Source: Paraburkholderia phenazinium (GTDB lineage: Bacteria > Pseudomonadota > Gammaproteobacteria > Burkholderiales > Burkholderiaceae). Taken from it: a stretch of 64,000 nt of DNA. How positions within the stretch are numbered: position 1 is the stretch's first letter; each line of letters begins with the position of its first letter. Shown one piece after another: positions 1 through 8,288 of the stretch. The stretch lies in NCBI RefSeq assembly GCF_900141745.1, contig NZ_FSRM01000001.1:248001-312000 (forward strand), given 5' to 3'. The position numbers and the translations under genes were made by a program. The notes below the pieces were generated by a model, which was given only the letters and a program-made list of their open reading frames with translations, searched no databases and was not told the DNA's origin.

Positions 1-1011
1 GAAACGTTCGTCGGCAGTTCAGGCCGCGTGTTTCCTACCGATATGAAAGCGGCGCCGATGCTTCGCGCCTGGCTGCATCGCCTGAGGGAATCGGGCGTGC
101 GGTTTCACATGCGGCATAAGTGGGTGGGATGGGATGCGTCGGACGGCGCAGGTGACGAGGGCACGCGGAACACTGAACGCGGGAACTCCCCGCAGCAAAA
201 GCTTCTCTTCATGACGCCCACGGGCGAGCAGCAGGTGCGCGCGGACGCCGTGATATTCGCGCTGGGTGGCGGAAGCTGGCCGCGCCTCGGCTCAGATGCC
301 GCATGGGTGCCGTTGATGACGGCGCGCGATGTGCCCGTTGCACCACTCCTCCCCGCCAACTGCGGCTTCGATGCAAACTGGAGCGACTACTTCCGCGAGC
401 GTTTCGCGGGACAGCCAGTGAAACCCGTGTCAATCACGTTGATCGACACAGACGGCAACGCCCAGCATCGGCAAGGCGAGTTCGTCGTCACCGAAACGGG
501 TATTGAGGGGAGTCTGGTGTACGCGCTGTCGGCAGCGATCCGCGAGCGGATCCTGACGGATGGCGAGGTGACGATCATGCTCGATCTTGCTCCCGCACTC
601 ACCGCGCAACGCGTGCTCGACGAAGTCACCCGCCCGCGCGGCTCACGCTCGATGTCGACCCATCTCCAGAGCCGCATCGGCCTGGGCGGAGTCAAACTCG
701 GCCTGCTGCATGAAGCGCTGTCGAAAGAGGCGTTCGCCGACACGGCGCTGCTCGCTCAGACGATCAAGGCGCTGCCGCTGAAACTCGTACGCCCACGGCC
801 GATTGAGGAAGCCATCAGCAGCGCGGGAGGTGTGCCGTTTGAGGCACTCGATGCGCGTCTGATGATCGGGCATGTGCCGGGGGCGTTCTGCGCCGGTGAA
901 ATGCTCGACTGGGAAGCGCCGACCGGCGGGTACCTGCTGACCGCGTGCTTCGCAAGCGGTTTGGCCGCGGGACGCGGGGCGCTGGCTTATCTGGCTGACA
1001 CCAGACGCTGA
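1..1011 (+). CDS. NAD(P)/FAD-dependent oxidoreductase, HI0933/BaiN-like (TIGR03862 type), 5' truncated
   Basis: The reading frame is open from base 1, so the gene begins before the window; 336 residues are visible. The visible start carries the segment TFVGSSGRVFPTDMKAAP, typical of the middle of HI0933/TIGR03862 flavoproteins. The C-terminal part has GEMLDWEAPTGGYLL followed by ACFASG, the flavin-contacting end of this family. The first ATG in view (base 28) lies inside this conserved segment and is not the true start. The family is predicted to bind FAD, but the substrate is mostly unknown. The gene is convergent with the methyltransferase gene that ends 48 bases downstream. The family call is firm; the reaction is not known. 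Confidence 0.88.
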   Translation, partial: ETFVGSSGRVFPTDMKAAPMLRAWLHRLRESGVRFHMRHKWVGWDASDGAGDEGTRNTERGNSPQQKLLFMTPTGEQQVRADAVIFALGGGSWPRLGSDAAWVPLMTARDVPVAPLLPANCGFDANWSDYFRERFAGQPVKPVSITLIDTDGNAQHRQGEFVVTETGIEGSLVYALSAAIRERILTDGEVTIMLDLAPALTAQRVLDEVTRPRGSRSMSTHLQSRIGLGGVKLGLLHEALSKEAFADTALLAQTIKALPLKLVRPRPIEEAISSAGGVPFEALDARLMIGHVPGAFCAGEMLDWEAPTGGYLLTACFASGLAAGRGALAYLADTRR

Positions 1012-1059
1012 ACCAGGGCACCCTTCGCCGTCCCTTGTTCGCTCGCGGACTGTCGGTCC

Positions 1060-2208
1060 CTAGCGCGCCTTCAACCGCCACAGCGACGTCACTTCCGCCA
1101 CGCGTGCGGCGTGCAGCGGATCGGTCTCATCCGACGACTTCGGATGCCGAGGCCGGATATCTTCCCGACCGATCACCGTAAGCCCAGCCTTGTCGATCGC
1201 CTCGAGCAAAAACTCGCGCGTGCGCAGACCAAGATGTTCAGCGAAATCCGACAGGATCAACCAGCCCTCCCCACCGGGCGACAGATGGTCCGCCAGCCCG
1301 TTCAGGAAGCCGAGCAGCATACGGCTGTCGTTGTCGTAGATTGCGTATTCGATCGGCGACGCCGGCCGCGCCGGCACCCACGGCGGGTTACAGACCACGA
1401 GCGGTGCGCGGCCTTCGGGGAACAGATCGGCCTCAACCACTTCAACCTGCTGGGTATAACCGAGACGTGTGAGATTCTCGCGCGCACACGCCAGCGCCCG
1501 CGGGTCCTGATCCGTGGCGACGATCTTCTTCACACCGCGTTTGGCCAGCAGCGCAGCGAGCACACCCGTGCCCGTGCCGATATCGAATGCCTTGTTCAGT
1601 GAAGGCAACGGCGTACGCGCAACCAGATCGATGTACTCACCACGCACCGGCGAAAACACGCCGTAGTGCGGATGAATGCGCTCGCCAAGCAGCGCAATCT
1701 CCACGCCCTTCTTGCGCCATTCGTGAGCGCCGATCAGACCCAGCAGTTCGCGCAGCGAAACCACCGACGGCTCATCAGTCGACGGACCATACGTCTCCGC
1801 ACAGGCCAGCGCCACTTCTGGCGCACGGCGCAGGGGAATGGCGTAGCTGGCGTCGAGCGGAATCAGCAGCATGCCGAGCGTACGCGCACGTTGCGACTGC
1901 GCCTGGCGGTGAAAATTAAAGGCGTCGATCAGCGTCTCAGCCTGCTTGCGCGGCTTGCGTTCGACGCGGCGCGTCACCGCCTGCAAAAGCTGGCGGGCGT
2001 TCTGGAAATCGCCTTGCCACAGAAGCGCTGTTCCTTCGCATGCGAGGCGATAGGCGGTGTCAGCGGTGGTGCGGTCATCCGCGACGACGACGCGCCTGGG
2101 CGGTGGCACCGCTGCTTCGGAGCGCCAGCGCGCGGAGCGCGGGCCGTCGGCCTCGGGCCAGGTGATGGTCGGAGGTTCGGTGGGGTGCGGCGTAGGGTGT
2201 TGGGTCAT
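1060..2208 (-). CDS. Class I SAM-dependent methyltransferase (PrmC/RsmC-like)
   Basis: 382 residues. The C-terminal half is a Rossmann methyltransferase fold with the SAM motif FDIGTGTGVLAALLAKRG, an acidic ATDQDPRAL strand and the catalytic motif CNPPW, a variant of the (D/N)PPY signature of enzymes that methylate planar nitrogens (glutamine side chains, adenine or guanine amino groups). The N-terminal ~190 residues are family-specific and contain the region LLIPLDASYAIPLRR. The start at 2208 (MTQHPTPHP) was chosen because the frame stays open further upstream only through the tRNA-Thr gene. The target is unknown; rRNA or a protein glutamine are both possible. Confidence 0.8.
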   Translation of the reverse strand: MTQHPTPHPTEPPTITWPEADGPRSARWRSEAAVPPPRRVVVADDRTTADTAYRLACEGTALLWQGDFQNARQLLQAVTRRVERKPRKQAETLIDAFNFHRQAQSQRARTLGMLLIPLDASYAIPLRRAPEVALACAETYGPSTDEPSVVSLRELLGLIGAHEWRKKGVEIALLGERIHPHYGVFSPVRGEYIDLVARTPLPSLNKAFDIGTGTGVLAALLAKRGVKKIVATDQDPRALACARENLTRLGYTQQVEVVEADLFPEGRAPLVVCNPPWVPARPASPIEYAIYDNDSRMLLGFLNGLADHLSPGGEGWLILSDFAEHLGLRTREFLLEAIDKAGLTVIGREDIRPRHPKSSDETDPLHAARVAEVTSLWRLKAR

Positions 2209-2316
2209 TGAGAAAGGTGGGAATCCGATATGACAGGGACATCGGATAGACGTACATGGTAACTGATGGGCTGGCGGGATGCGGCGCGCCTGGTAGCAGT
2301 ATGCTTCTTCTTGGCT

Positions 2317-2322
2317 TATAAT
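2317..2322 (+). promoter_or_regulatory. -10 box of the tRNA-Thr promoter
   Basis: A perfect TATAAT lies 14 bases upstream of the tRNA 5' end. I see no good -35 hexamer at the expected spacing, so only the -10 element is called. Confidence 0.55.
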
Positions 2323-2336
2323 AGCGCGCTGCTTTC

Positions 2337-2412
2337 GCCCCCTTAGCTCATTTGGTAGAGCACTTGACTTGTAATCATGAGGTGGTCTGTTCGAATCAGA
2401 CAGGGGGCACCA
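2337..2412 (+). tRNA. tRNA-Thr (anticodon UGU)
   Basis: A 76-base cloverleaf with an encoded CCA end. The acceptor stem GCCCCCT pairs with AGGGGGC, the D arm is GCTC...GAGC, the anticodon loop is CTTGTAA (anticodon TGT), and the T loop contains TTCGAAT. The anticodon stem has one T-T mismatch at its second pair. It reads threonine ACA and, by wobble, other ACN codons. Confidence 0.95.
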
Positions 2413-2421
2413 GATAAGACG

Positions 2422-2456
2422 ACGGGCTACGCGATGTTTGCGTAGCCCGTTTTGTT
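2422..2456 (+). terminator. Rho-independent terminator of tRNA-Thr
   Basis: A perfect 11-bp stem ACGGGCTACGC / GCGTAGCCCGT with a 7-base loop is followed by TTTGTTTT. It starts 10 bases after the tRNA CCA end. Confidence 0.88.
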
Positions 2457-2510
2457 TTGGCTTTTGCGGCCGAAATGGCGCGTCGGCAGTTCGTCTCAAA
2501 ACCCGCTGCG

Positions 2511-3485
2511 TCAGCCAGCCTTCGCTCCCGCGGCCGCCCCGTGCCGCTGCATCGCCTTGACAAGCTGCGTCCAGAGAAACTCGGCAGCGGGAGACAGCCG
2601 CCGCCCGACCCGCCGTATCACCTGACTGCCAAACTCGCGCGCGATCGGATGATCGATCTCGAGCGCGACGAGTTTCCCGGCGTCCAGATACTGCCGCGCC
2701 GCATCCGTCGACATAAACGCCACACCCAGCCCCGCCGCAGCGATTGCCTGCGCCGCCGAAAACAGGTCGCAGCGATAAGCTGGCGTCAGATTCAGCCGCT
2801 CCGCGCGGATCAGGGAGTCGAGATACTGCTGAACGCCAAAGCGCGCCTGCATGAAGATCAGCCGCTGACCGGCCAGTTGTTCGATGCGGATTCGCCGCTC
2901 GCCCGCCAGCGCGTGCTGCGGACTGACGAGCGCGCACAACGGCGCAGCGCGGAAAGTTCGCGCCCGAATGGCCGGATCGCTGCCGCCGCCCGCGCATAGA
3001 CCAAGATCGACCTCGTCATTACGAACCATCGCGATGATCTCCGAGGTGGACCCGGCACGCAGGTCCACCACAATGTCCGGGAACTGCAAACTGAACGCTT
3101 CAAGCACTGTGGCAAGCAACTTCTCCACGAAACCCTCGCCAATGCCGATCTCGAGCCGTCCCCGCCGCAAACCCCGGTAGTCCTCCAGTTGCGCCAGCAT
3201 CTCGGCATCGCGCCGCGCGCTTTCGCGGAAGTGCTCGACCAGGCTGAGGCCAATCTCCGTGAGCGTCACGCGCCGGCCGCGCCGTTCGAGCAACGCCACC
3301 CCATGCACACGCTCAAGCTGCGCCACCTGGCGGCTGATAACCGAACCGTTGATAGACAAAGCATCCGCGGCCGCCCGCACGCCGCCGTGCACCTCGATTT
3401 CGTGGAGATAGCGCAGACTGCGCGTGCTGAGCACGGTATCCGGCAGCGTTTCGGTGTCGCTCGACATAGCTTCATTCGTTGACAT
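2511..3485 (-). CDS. LysR-family transcriptional regulator
   Basis: 324 residues from the chosen ATG at 3485 (MSTNEAMSS); ATGs at 3497 and 3467 are alternatives, and none has a strong ribosome binding site. The N-terminus is a winged helix-turn-helix (RSLRYLHEIEVHGGVRAAA, then SINGSVISRQVAQLE), with SVISRQVAQLE as recognition helix. The rest is a LysR substrate-binding domain with the usual IGEGF and DLRAG strands. The gene is divergent from the amidohydrolase/transporter pair with 95 bases between start codons, so it very probably controls that pair in response to their substrate. The effector cannot be told from sequence. Confidence 0.9.
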   Translation of the reverse strand: MSTNEAMSSDTETLPDTVLSTRSLRYLHEIEVHGGVRAAADALSINGSVISRQVAQLERVHGVALLERRGRRVTLTEIGLSLVEHFRESARRDAEMLAQLEDYRGLRRGRLEIGIGEGFVEKLLATVLEAFSLQFPDIVVDLRAGSTSEIIAMVRNDEVDLGLCAGGGSDPAIRARTFRAAPLCALVSPQHALAGERRIRIEQLAGQRLIFMQARFGVQQYLDSLIRAERLNLTPAYRCDLFSAAQAIAAAGLGVAFMSTDAARQYLDAGKLVALEIDHPIAREFGSQVIRRVGRRLSPAAEFLWTQLVKAMQRHGAAAGAKAG

Positions 3486-3580
3486 TGAAGTCAACATTAT
3501 CGACCGTAAAACGTCATTGATCGGGCCTTTTTGCGGCGAAATACTGCCTTCATCCCTCACTTACGGGCAAGCTAAAAACC

Positions 3581-4786
3581 ATGGCAGACATTGCGACTTT
3601 CTGTTCCCTCGACGACACCCACGATCTGCGCGAAGAACTGAGCGGTATCCGCCACCATCTTCATCGCCACCCGGAACTGGCCTATCAGGAGTTCAAGACC
3701 TCGGACTTCGTTGCGCAGAGCCTGGAAAGCTGGGGCTATGCCGTCACGCGCGGCCTCGGCGGCACGGGCATGGTGGCAACGCTCAAGGCCGGTACGGGTT
3801 CGCGCGCGGTCGCCGTACGCGCCGACATGGACGCTCTGCCGATCAACGAGGAGACCGGCCTGCCCTACGCCAGCAGCGAGCCAGGCCGGATGCACGCATG
3901 CGGCCACGATGGCCATACGACGATGCTGCTCGGCGCAGCCCGTCATCTGGCCCGCACGCGCCACTTCGACGGCACGGTGCATCTGGTGTTTCAACCCGCC
4001 GAAGAAATCGGCGCGGACAGCGGCGCCAAACGCATGATCGAAGACGGCCTGTTCGAGCGCTTTCCGTGCGACGCGATCTTCGGCTTGCACAATCATCCTG
4101 GTTATCCGACCGGGACCTTCATGTTCCGCAGCGGTCCGTTCATGGCGGCGTGCGACACGGTCGAGATGGTGATTCACGGGCGCGGCGGCCATGCAGCGCG
4201 GCCTCAGTTGGCGGTCGACCCGGTCGTGATTGGCGCTGCACTCGTGTTCGCGCTGCAGACTGTCGTATCACGCAGCGTCGATCCGATGCAGGCCGCCGTG
4301 GTCACGGTCGGCGCCTTCAATGCAGGGCACGCGGCGAACGTGATCCCCGAAACAGCGCGTCTGCAGATCAGCGTGCGCTCGTTCGACGCCGAGGTCCGCA
4401 AGCTGCTCGAGACGCGCATTTGCGCGCTCGCGCAAGCGCATGCAGACGCTTACGGCGCCCGTATCGAAGTCGACTACGTGCCGGGCTACCCGGTCGTCGT
4501 CAATAGCGCACCGGAGACCGAGCTTGCCCTGCAGGTCGCGCGCGAACTGGTGGGCGAGGCACGTGTGATCGACGGTTTCGGCCCTATCGCGGGCAGTGAG
4601 GACTTCGCCTACTACCTGCAGGAAAAGCCGGGCTGTTTCCTGCGCCTGGGCAACGGGGAAGGCGCGCCGATGCTGCACAACGCCTCATACGACTTCAACG
4701 ACGACAACCTCACGGTGGGCGCGGCTTACTGGACGCGGCTCGTCGAGCGTTTCCTGGCCGGAACCGCGGCCGTGCACAAACCCTGA
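3581..4786 (+). CDS. M20-family metallo-amidohydrolase (hippurate/N-acyl-amino-acid hydrolase type)
   Basis: 401 residues, the usual length for M20D enzymes. Metal-binding and catalytic signatures are visible: RADMDALPI, HACGHDGHTTMLLGAA (Cys107, His109), FQPAEE and GLHNHP, and near the end GSEDFAYYL. Enzymes of this group split N-acyl or N-benzoyl amino acids, or related amides, using two metal ions in the cytoplasm. The gene is followed after 16 bases by a metabolite:H+ symporter and preceded by a divergent LysR gene, which together look like an uptake-and-hydrolysis module. Exact substrate unknown; hippurate, acetyl-amino acids or auxin-amino-acid conjugates all fit the family. Confidence 0.9.
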   Translation: MADIATFCSLDDTHDLREELSGIRHHLHRHPELAYQEFKTSDFVAQSLESWGYAVTRGLGGTGMVATLKAGTGSRAVAVRADMDALPINEETGLPYASSEPGRMHACGHDGHTTMLLGAARHLARTRHFDGTVHLVFQPAEEIGADSGAKRMIEDGLFERFPCDAIFGLHNHPGYPTGTFMFRSGPFMAACDTVEMVIHGRGGHAARPQLAVDPVVIGAALVFALQTVVSRSVDPMQAAVVTVGAFNAGHAANVIPETARLQISVRSFDAEVRKLLETRICALAQAHADAYGARIEVDYVPGYPVVVNSAPETELALQVARELVGEARVIDGFGPIAGSEDFAYYLQEKPGCFLRLGNGEGAPMLHNASYDFNDDNLTVGAAYWTRLVERFLAGTAAVHKP

Positions 4787-4802
4787 GCGCAGGTAAATCA
4801 CC

Positions 4803-6095
4803 ATGTCAGCCAAACCCGTCGGGACGTCCGCCGTTCCCCCCATTTCCACACCTGTGTCGCAAGGCAAGATCGTCGTGGCTGCGGTCATCGGCAATCTGCT
4901 CGAATTTTTTGACTTCACCGTCTACAGCTTCTTTGCGCTAACGATCGCCAAGCTCTTCTTCCCCGCACACGATCCGGTCGTCTCGACGTTGCTTGCGCTG
5001 TCGGCATTCGCGATCGGCTTTGTCGCGCGGCCGGTGGGCGGCTTCGTGCTCGGGCACTACGCAGACAAACACGGACGCCGCGCCGCGCTCACGTTGACCA
5101 TCTTCCTGATGGCGGTGGGGTCCGCGATGATCGGCCTCGCACCCGGCTACGCGACGATCGGTCTCGCCGCCCCCGCGTTGATCGTGTTCGCCCGGCTGTT
5201 GCAGGGCTTCGCGCAGGGCGGTGAGTTCGGCGCCGCGACGGCGACCTTGCTGGAGACCGGTTCAGCCAAGGGCCGCGGCTTCCGGGCAAGCTGGCAACTG
5301 GCTAGCCAGGGCGCGGCCGCGCTGCTCGGCTCCGGCATGGCCGCGTTGCTCAACTACCAGCTCACCAGCACCCAACTGCTCGACTGGGGATGGCGCGTGC
5401 CGTTTTTGCTCGGCGTCCTGATCATGCCGGTGGGCGTTTATCTGCGCCGGCATATCGTCGAAGAGCCACCTTCGGCCGCCAAGGCAAAAGGCGCGAGCAT
5501 CGAACCGGGACTCGTGCGCAAATGGTTTCTGACCGTATTCGCGATCATGGGCATGACTGTCGCAACCTACGTCCTGATGTACTACGTCCCCACCTACTCG
5601 ATCCAGTATCTCGGACTGCCGCCGAAGCTTTCCATGCTGGTGTCGATCGGCGCGGCTTGTTCTTCGCTGACCTTGTGCCCGCTGTGGGGCCTGCTCTCCG
5701 ACAAGATGCAGCGCCGCAAGCCGCTCACCATCATTGGCCGGGGCATGTTGATCGCGTTGCTCTACCCGGCCTTCTGGCTGATGAACCACTTTCCGTCGCT
5801 GCCCGTTGTGTTCGGCCTGATCGTGCTCCTGATGATTTTCTACACGATGGGATCGGCGCCGGCATATGCGCTGATGCCCGAGAACTTCCCGAAGCATGTG
5901 CGCGCCGGATATCTGGCCAGCGCCTATGCGGTCGCCGTGTCGGTGTTCGGCGGGACGGCCCAGCTGGTGGTGGCGTGGCTGATCAAGGCAACGGGCAATA
6001 CGCTTGCCCCAGCCTGGTACATGATTGCTTGCGTGATCGTTTCGCTTGTCGCCGTTTCGATGCTAGAAGAAACGGGGGGCCGCGAACTGGCCTGA
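4803..6095 (+). CDS. MFS transporter, metabolite:H+ symporter (MHS) family
   Basis: 430 residues with about 12 hydrophobic segments. The N-terminus shows the MHS start GNLLEFFDFTVYSFFA and the loop 2-3 motif GHYADKHGRRAAL, also ARLLQGFAQGGEFGAAT after helix 4. These match the ShiA/ProP/citrate-proton symporter group. It probably carries the substrate of the upstream amidohydrolase into the cytoplasm by proton symport. The 16-base gap to that gene makes co-transcription likely. Substrate not assignable. Confidence 0.88.
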   Translation: MSAKPVGTSAVPPISTPVSQGKIVVAAVIGNLLEFFDFTVYSFFALTIAKLFFPAHDPVVSTLLALSAFAIGFVARPVGGFVLGHYADKHGRRAALTLTIFLMAVGSAMIGLAPGYATIGLAAPALIVFARLLQGFAQGGEFGAATATLLETGSAKGRGFRASWQLASQGAAALLGSGMAALLNYQLTSTQLLDWGWRVPFLLGVLIMPVGVYLRRHIVEEPPSAAKAKGASIEPGLVRKWFLTVFAIMGMTVATYVLMYYVPTYSIQYLGLPPKLSMLVSIGAACSSLTLCPLWGLLSDKMQRRKPLTIIGRGMLIALLYPAFWLMNHFPSLPVVFGLIVLLMIFYTMGSAPAYALMPENFPKHVRAGYLASAYAVAVSVFGGTAQLVVAWLIKATGNTLAPAWYMIACVIVSLVAVSMLEETGGRELA

Positions 6096-6107
6096 GGAAG
6101 CTGCGGT

Positions 6108-6136
6108 GTATCCAGCATGACCGGCTTGCTGGATAC
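6108..6136. terminator. Hairpin between convergent genes
   Basis: A perfect 10-bp stem GTATCCAGCA / TGCTGGATAC with a 9-base loop lies between the MFS gene (plus) and sspB (minus). No T-tract follows on either strand, so termination is likely but not certain. Confidence 0.45.
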
Positions 6137-6161
6137 GCCCACAGCGGTAATTCATTTCACT

Positions 6162-6695
6162 TCACTTGACGACCTTCAGGTGACCGCGGCCGCCGCCCTT
6201 CGATCCATCGTCATCGGGACGCGGCGTGTCGTCATCGTCGGTCTCTTCGGCCTTCGCTTGCGGTGCCGGTTCGGACTCAACCGCCCGAGGGCCTCGTGCG
6301 CCGCTATCTGCCGCTTTCCCCGGCGACTCCAGCTCTTCCGTTTCATCAGCATCAGCGCCGGAATCCGTCGCCTCGCCACCCGCCGAATCGACCGGGAACG
6401 CCATTCCCTGGCCATTCTCACGCGCGTAGATCGCCAGCACATTGGCAACCGGCACTTCGATCTTGTGCGACTTGCCTGAAAAGCGCGCGCTGAACTCGAC
6501 CCACTCGTTGCCCATCTGTAACTGGCTGGTGGCCTCGAAACTGATGTTCAACACGATTTCGTTGTCCCGCACGAACTGGCGAGGCACCCGCGTCTGATTG
6601 TCGACCCGTACCGCGATGTGGGGCGTATAGCCGTTATCCGTGCACCACTCGTATAGCGCACGCAGCAGGTAAGGCTTCGTGGAAATCTCTTGCAT
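6162..6695 (-). CDS. sspB: ClpXP protease specificity-enhancing factor SspB
   Basis: 177 residues from the ATG at 6695. The N-terminal ~110 residues are the SspB fold (STKPYLLRALYEWCTDNGYTP, then VLNISFEA and the FSGKSH strand) that binds ssrA degradation tags and hands substrates to ClpX. A long acidic, low-complexity linker follows, ending in the short basic tail GRGHLKVVK, which corresponds to the ClpX-docking tail of SspB. Lies 99 bases downstream of sspA on the same strand, the classical sspAB arrangement. Confidence 0.95.
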   Translation of the reverse strand: MQEISTKPYLLRALYEWCTDNGYTPHIAVRVDNQTRVPRQFVRDNEIVLNISFEATSQLQMGNEWVEFSARFSGKSHKIEVPVANVLAIYARENGQGMAFPVDSAGGEATDSGADADETEELESPGKAADSGARGPRAVESEPAPQAKAEETDDDDTPRPDDDGSKGGGRGHLKVVK

Positions 6696-6794
6696 CAACA
6701 GTCCTCTTACTGGGCAAGGCGCCGCACCCGGATCGCATTGGCGCATCTATCACCATCACGATCCGCACGCGGCGCCCTCACCCTCAAGCCAAAC

Positions 6795-7406
6795 TCAACG
6801 ACGCATCACCTTTTCCGACGGCGTCAGCGCTTCGATATAGGCCGGACGGCTGAAGATGCGTTCCGCGTACTTCATCAGCGGCGCGGCGTTCTTCGACAGT
6901 TCGATGCCGTAGTGATCCAGACGCCACAGGAGCGGCGCGATCGCCACGTCGAGCATCGAGAATTCTTCGCCCAGCATGTACTTGTTCTTCAGGAAGATCG
7001 GCGCGAGCTGCGTCAGTCGATCGCGGATCGCAAGACGTGCTTTCTCGTGATTCTTCTCGGCAGCCTTGCCCTTTTCGTTTTCGAGCGTGCCGACGTGCAC
7101 GAACAGTTCCTTCTCGAAATTGAGCAGGAACAGGCGCGCGCGGGCGCGTTGCACCGGGTCGGCCGGCATCAGTTGCGGATGCGGGAAGCGTTCGTCGATG
7201 TACTCGTTGATGATGTTCGATTCGTACAGAATCAGGTCCCGTTCGACGAGGATCGGCACTTGACCATACGGATTCATCACAGCGATGTCTTCCGGTTTGT
7301 TAAACAGGTCGACGTCGCGGATCTCGAAGTCCATGCCTTTCTCAAACAACACCAGCCGGCAGCGCTGGGAGAACGGGCAAGTTGTGCCGGAATACAGAAC
7401 CATCAT
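6795..7406 (-). CDS. sspA: Stringent starvation protein A (glutathione S-transferase fold)
   Basis: 203 residues. The N-terminus is a thioredoxin-like domain beginning MMVLYSGTTCPFSQRCR, then the cis-proline strand YGQVPILVERD and the ESNIINEYIDERFP helix of the GST family. The helical C-terminal domain follows. SspA binds RNA polymerase and changes promoter choice under starvation or acid stress. It is upstream of sspB and downstream of the bc1 genes, an order usual for Betaproteobacteria. Confidence 0.94.
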   Translation of the reverse strand: MMVLYSGTTCPFSQRCRLVLFEKGMDFEIRDVDLFNKPEDIAVMNPYGQVPILVERDLILYESNIINEYIDERFPHPQLMPADPVQRARARLFLLNFEKELFVHVGTLENEKGKAAEKNHEKARLAIRDRLTQLAPIFLKNKYMLGEEFSMLDVAIAPLLWRLDHYGIELSKNAAPLMKYAERIFSRPAYIEALTPSEKVMRR

Positions 7407-7431
7407 GTTTACGTTTCCTCAAAAAGCTGAA

Positions 7432-7481
7432 GGGCCAGCACGCGGAAAAACCGTCCAACAGGTTTTTCCTTGCACTGGCCC
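7432..7481 (-). terminator. Nested hairpin between petC and sspA
   Basis: Read on the minus strand, an outer stem GGGCCAG / CTGGCCC encloses an inner perfect 9-bp stem GGAAAAACC / GGTTTTTCC. The structure fills much of the 94-base gap and lies where a petABC terminator or readthrough attenuator before sspA would be. No run of T follows the outer stem. Confidence 0.5.
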
Positions 7482-7500
7482 CACGCCAGTTATGGCGTGA

Positions 7501-8265
7501 TTATTTGATATCTTTCCAGTACGCAGCGTTCAATCGCCATGCGAAAAAGCTCAGGACGCCGAGGAACAGCAGCACCCACACACCAAGCCGGTGGCGGGTT
7601 TGCTGCGTCGGTTCGGACATCCAGGACAGGTACGACACGAGGTCGGCCACATCCGAATCATAATCTACCGCCGATAACGTACCCGGCGTGACCTGCTGGT
7701 AGCCGACGAATTTATGGACTGTTTCCCCGCTCCTTTCGTCGACGACATCGTCGAACTTCGCCGTGCGTTGCCCTTGAAGCTGCCACAACACGTTGGGCAT
7801 GCTCACGTTTTCATACACCAGATTGTTCCAGCCGGTTGGCCGCGTATCGTCGCGATAAAAACTGCGCAGATACGTATATAGCCAGTCCCGGCCGCGCGCC
7901 CGCGCCTCCACCGACAAATCCGGCGGTGCCGTGCCGAACCACGATTTCGCGTCGTCAGGCTTCATTGCCACGGACATCGTGTTACCGATCTTATCGGTGG
8001 TGAAAAGCAGGTTTGTCTGAATTTCCTGCGGTGAAATGCCCAAACTGGTCAATGCGCTGTAGCGCACCAGATTCGCGCTGTGGCAATTCAGGCAGTAGTT
8101 TACAAACAATTTGGCGCCATGCTGCAAAGAAGCAAAATTCTCCGCGTTATCGGGCGCGCGGTCGAGCGGGAATTCGTCCGCGTAAGCCGGCGCTGCCAGC
8201 AGCGCGAGCGCAAGTGTCAGCGATGCGGCCCCGATCGCCGCAAACCTCGAAAGCATTTTTCTCAT
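7501..8265 (-). CDS. petC: Cytochrome c1 of the ubiquinol-cytochrome c reductase
   Basis: 254 residues. A signal peptide (residues 1-29, ending APAYA) is followed by the covalent heme site CLNCH (Cys58, Cys61, His62). A single C-terminal membrane anchor is at about 222-240 (LGVWVLLFLGVLSFFAW). It accepts electrons from the Rieske protein and passes them to a soluble cytochrome c at the periplasmic face. Third gene of petABC. Confidence 0.97.
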   Translation of the reverse strand: MRKMLSRFAAIGAASLTLALALLAAPAYADEFPLDRAPDNAENFASLQHGAKLFVNYCLNCHSANLVRYSALTSLGISPQEIQTNLLFTTDKIGNTMSVAMKPDDAKSWFGTAPPDLSVEARARGRDWLYTYLRSFYRDDTRPTGWNNLVYENVSMPNVLWQLQGQRTAKFDDVVDERSGETVHKFVGYQQVTPGTLSAVDYDSDVADLVSYLSWMSEPTQQTRHRLGVWVLLFLGVLSFFAWRLNAAYWKDIK

Positions 8266-8288
8266 CTTCGTGTCTCCTTGGCCTGCGA

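Noticed and set aside
2209..2997. Upstream extension of the methyltransferase frame by 263 codons
   Set aside because: The frame simply stays open through the tRNA-Thr gene, its terminator and the LysR 3' end; nothing in the extension resembles a domain, and MTQHPTPHP at 2208 is the natural start.
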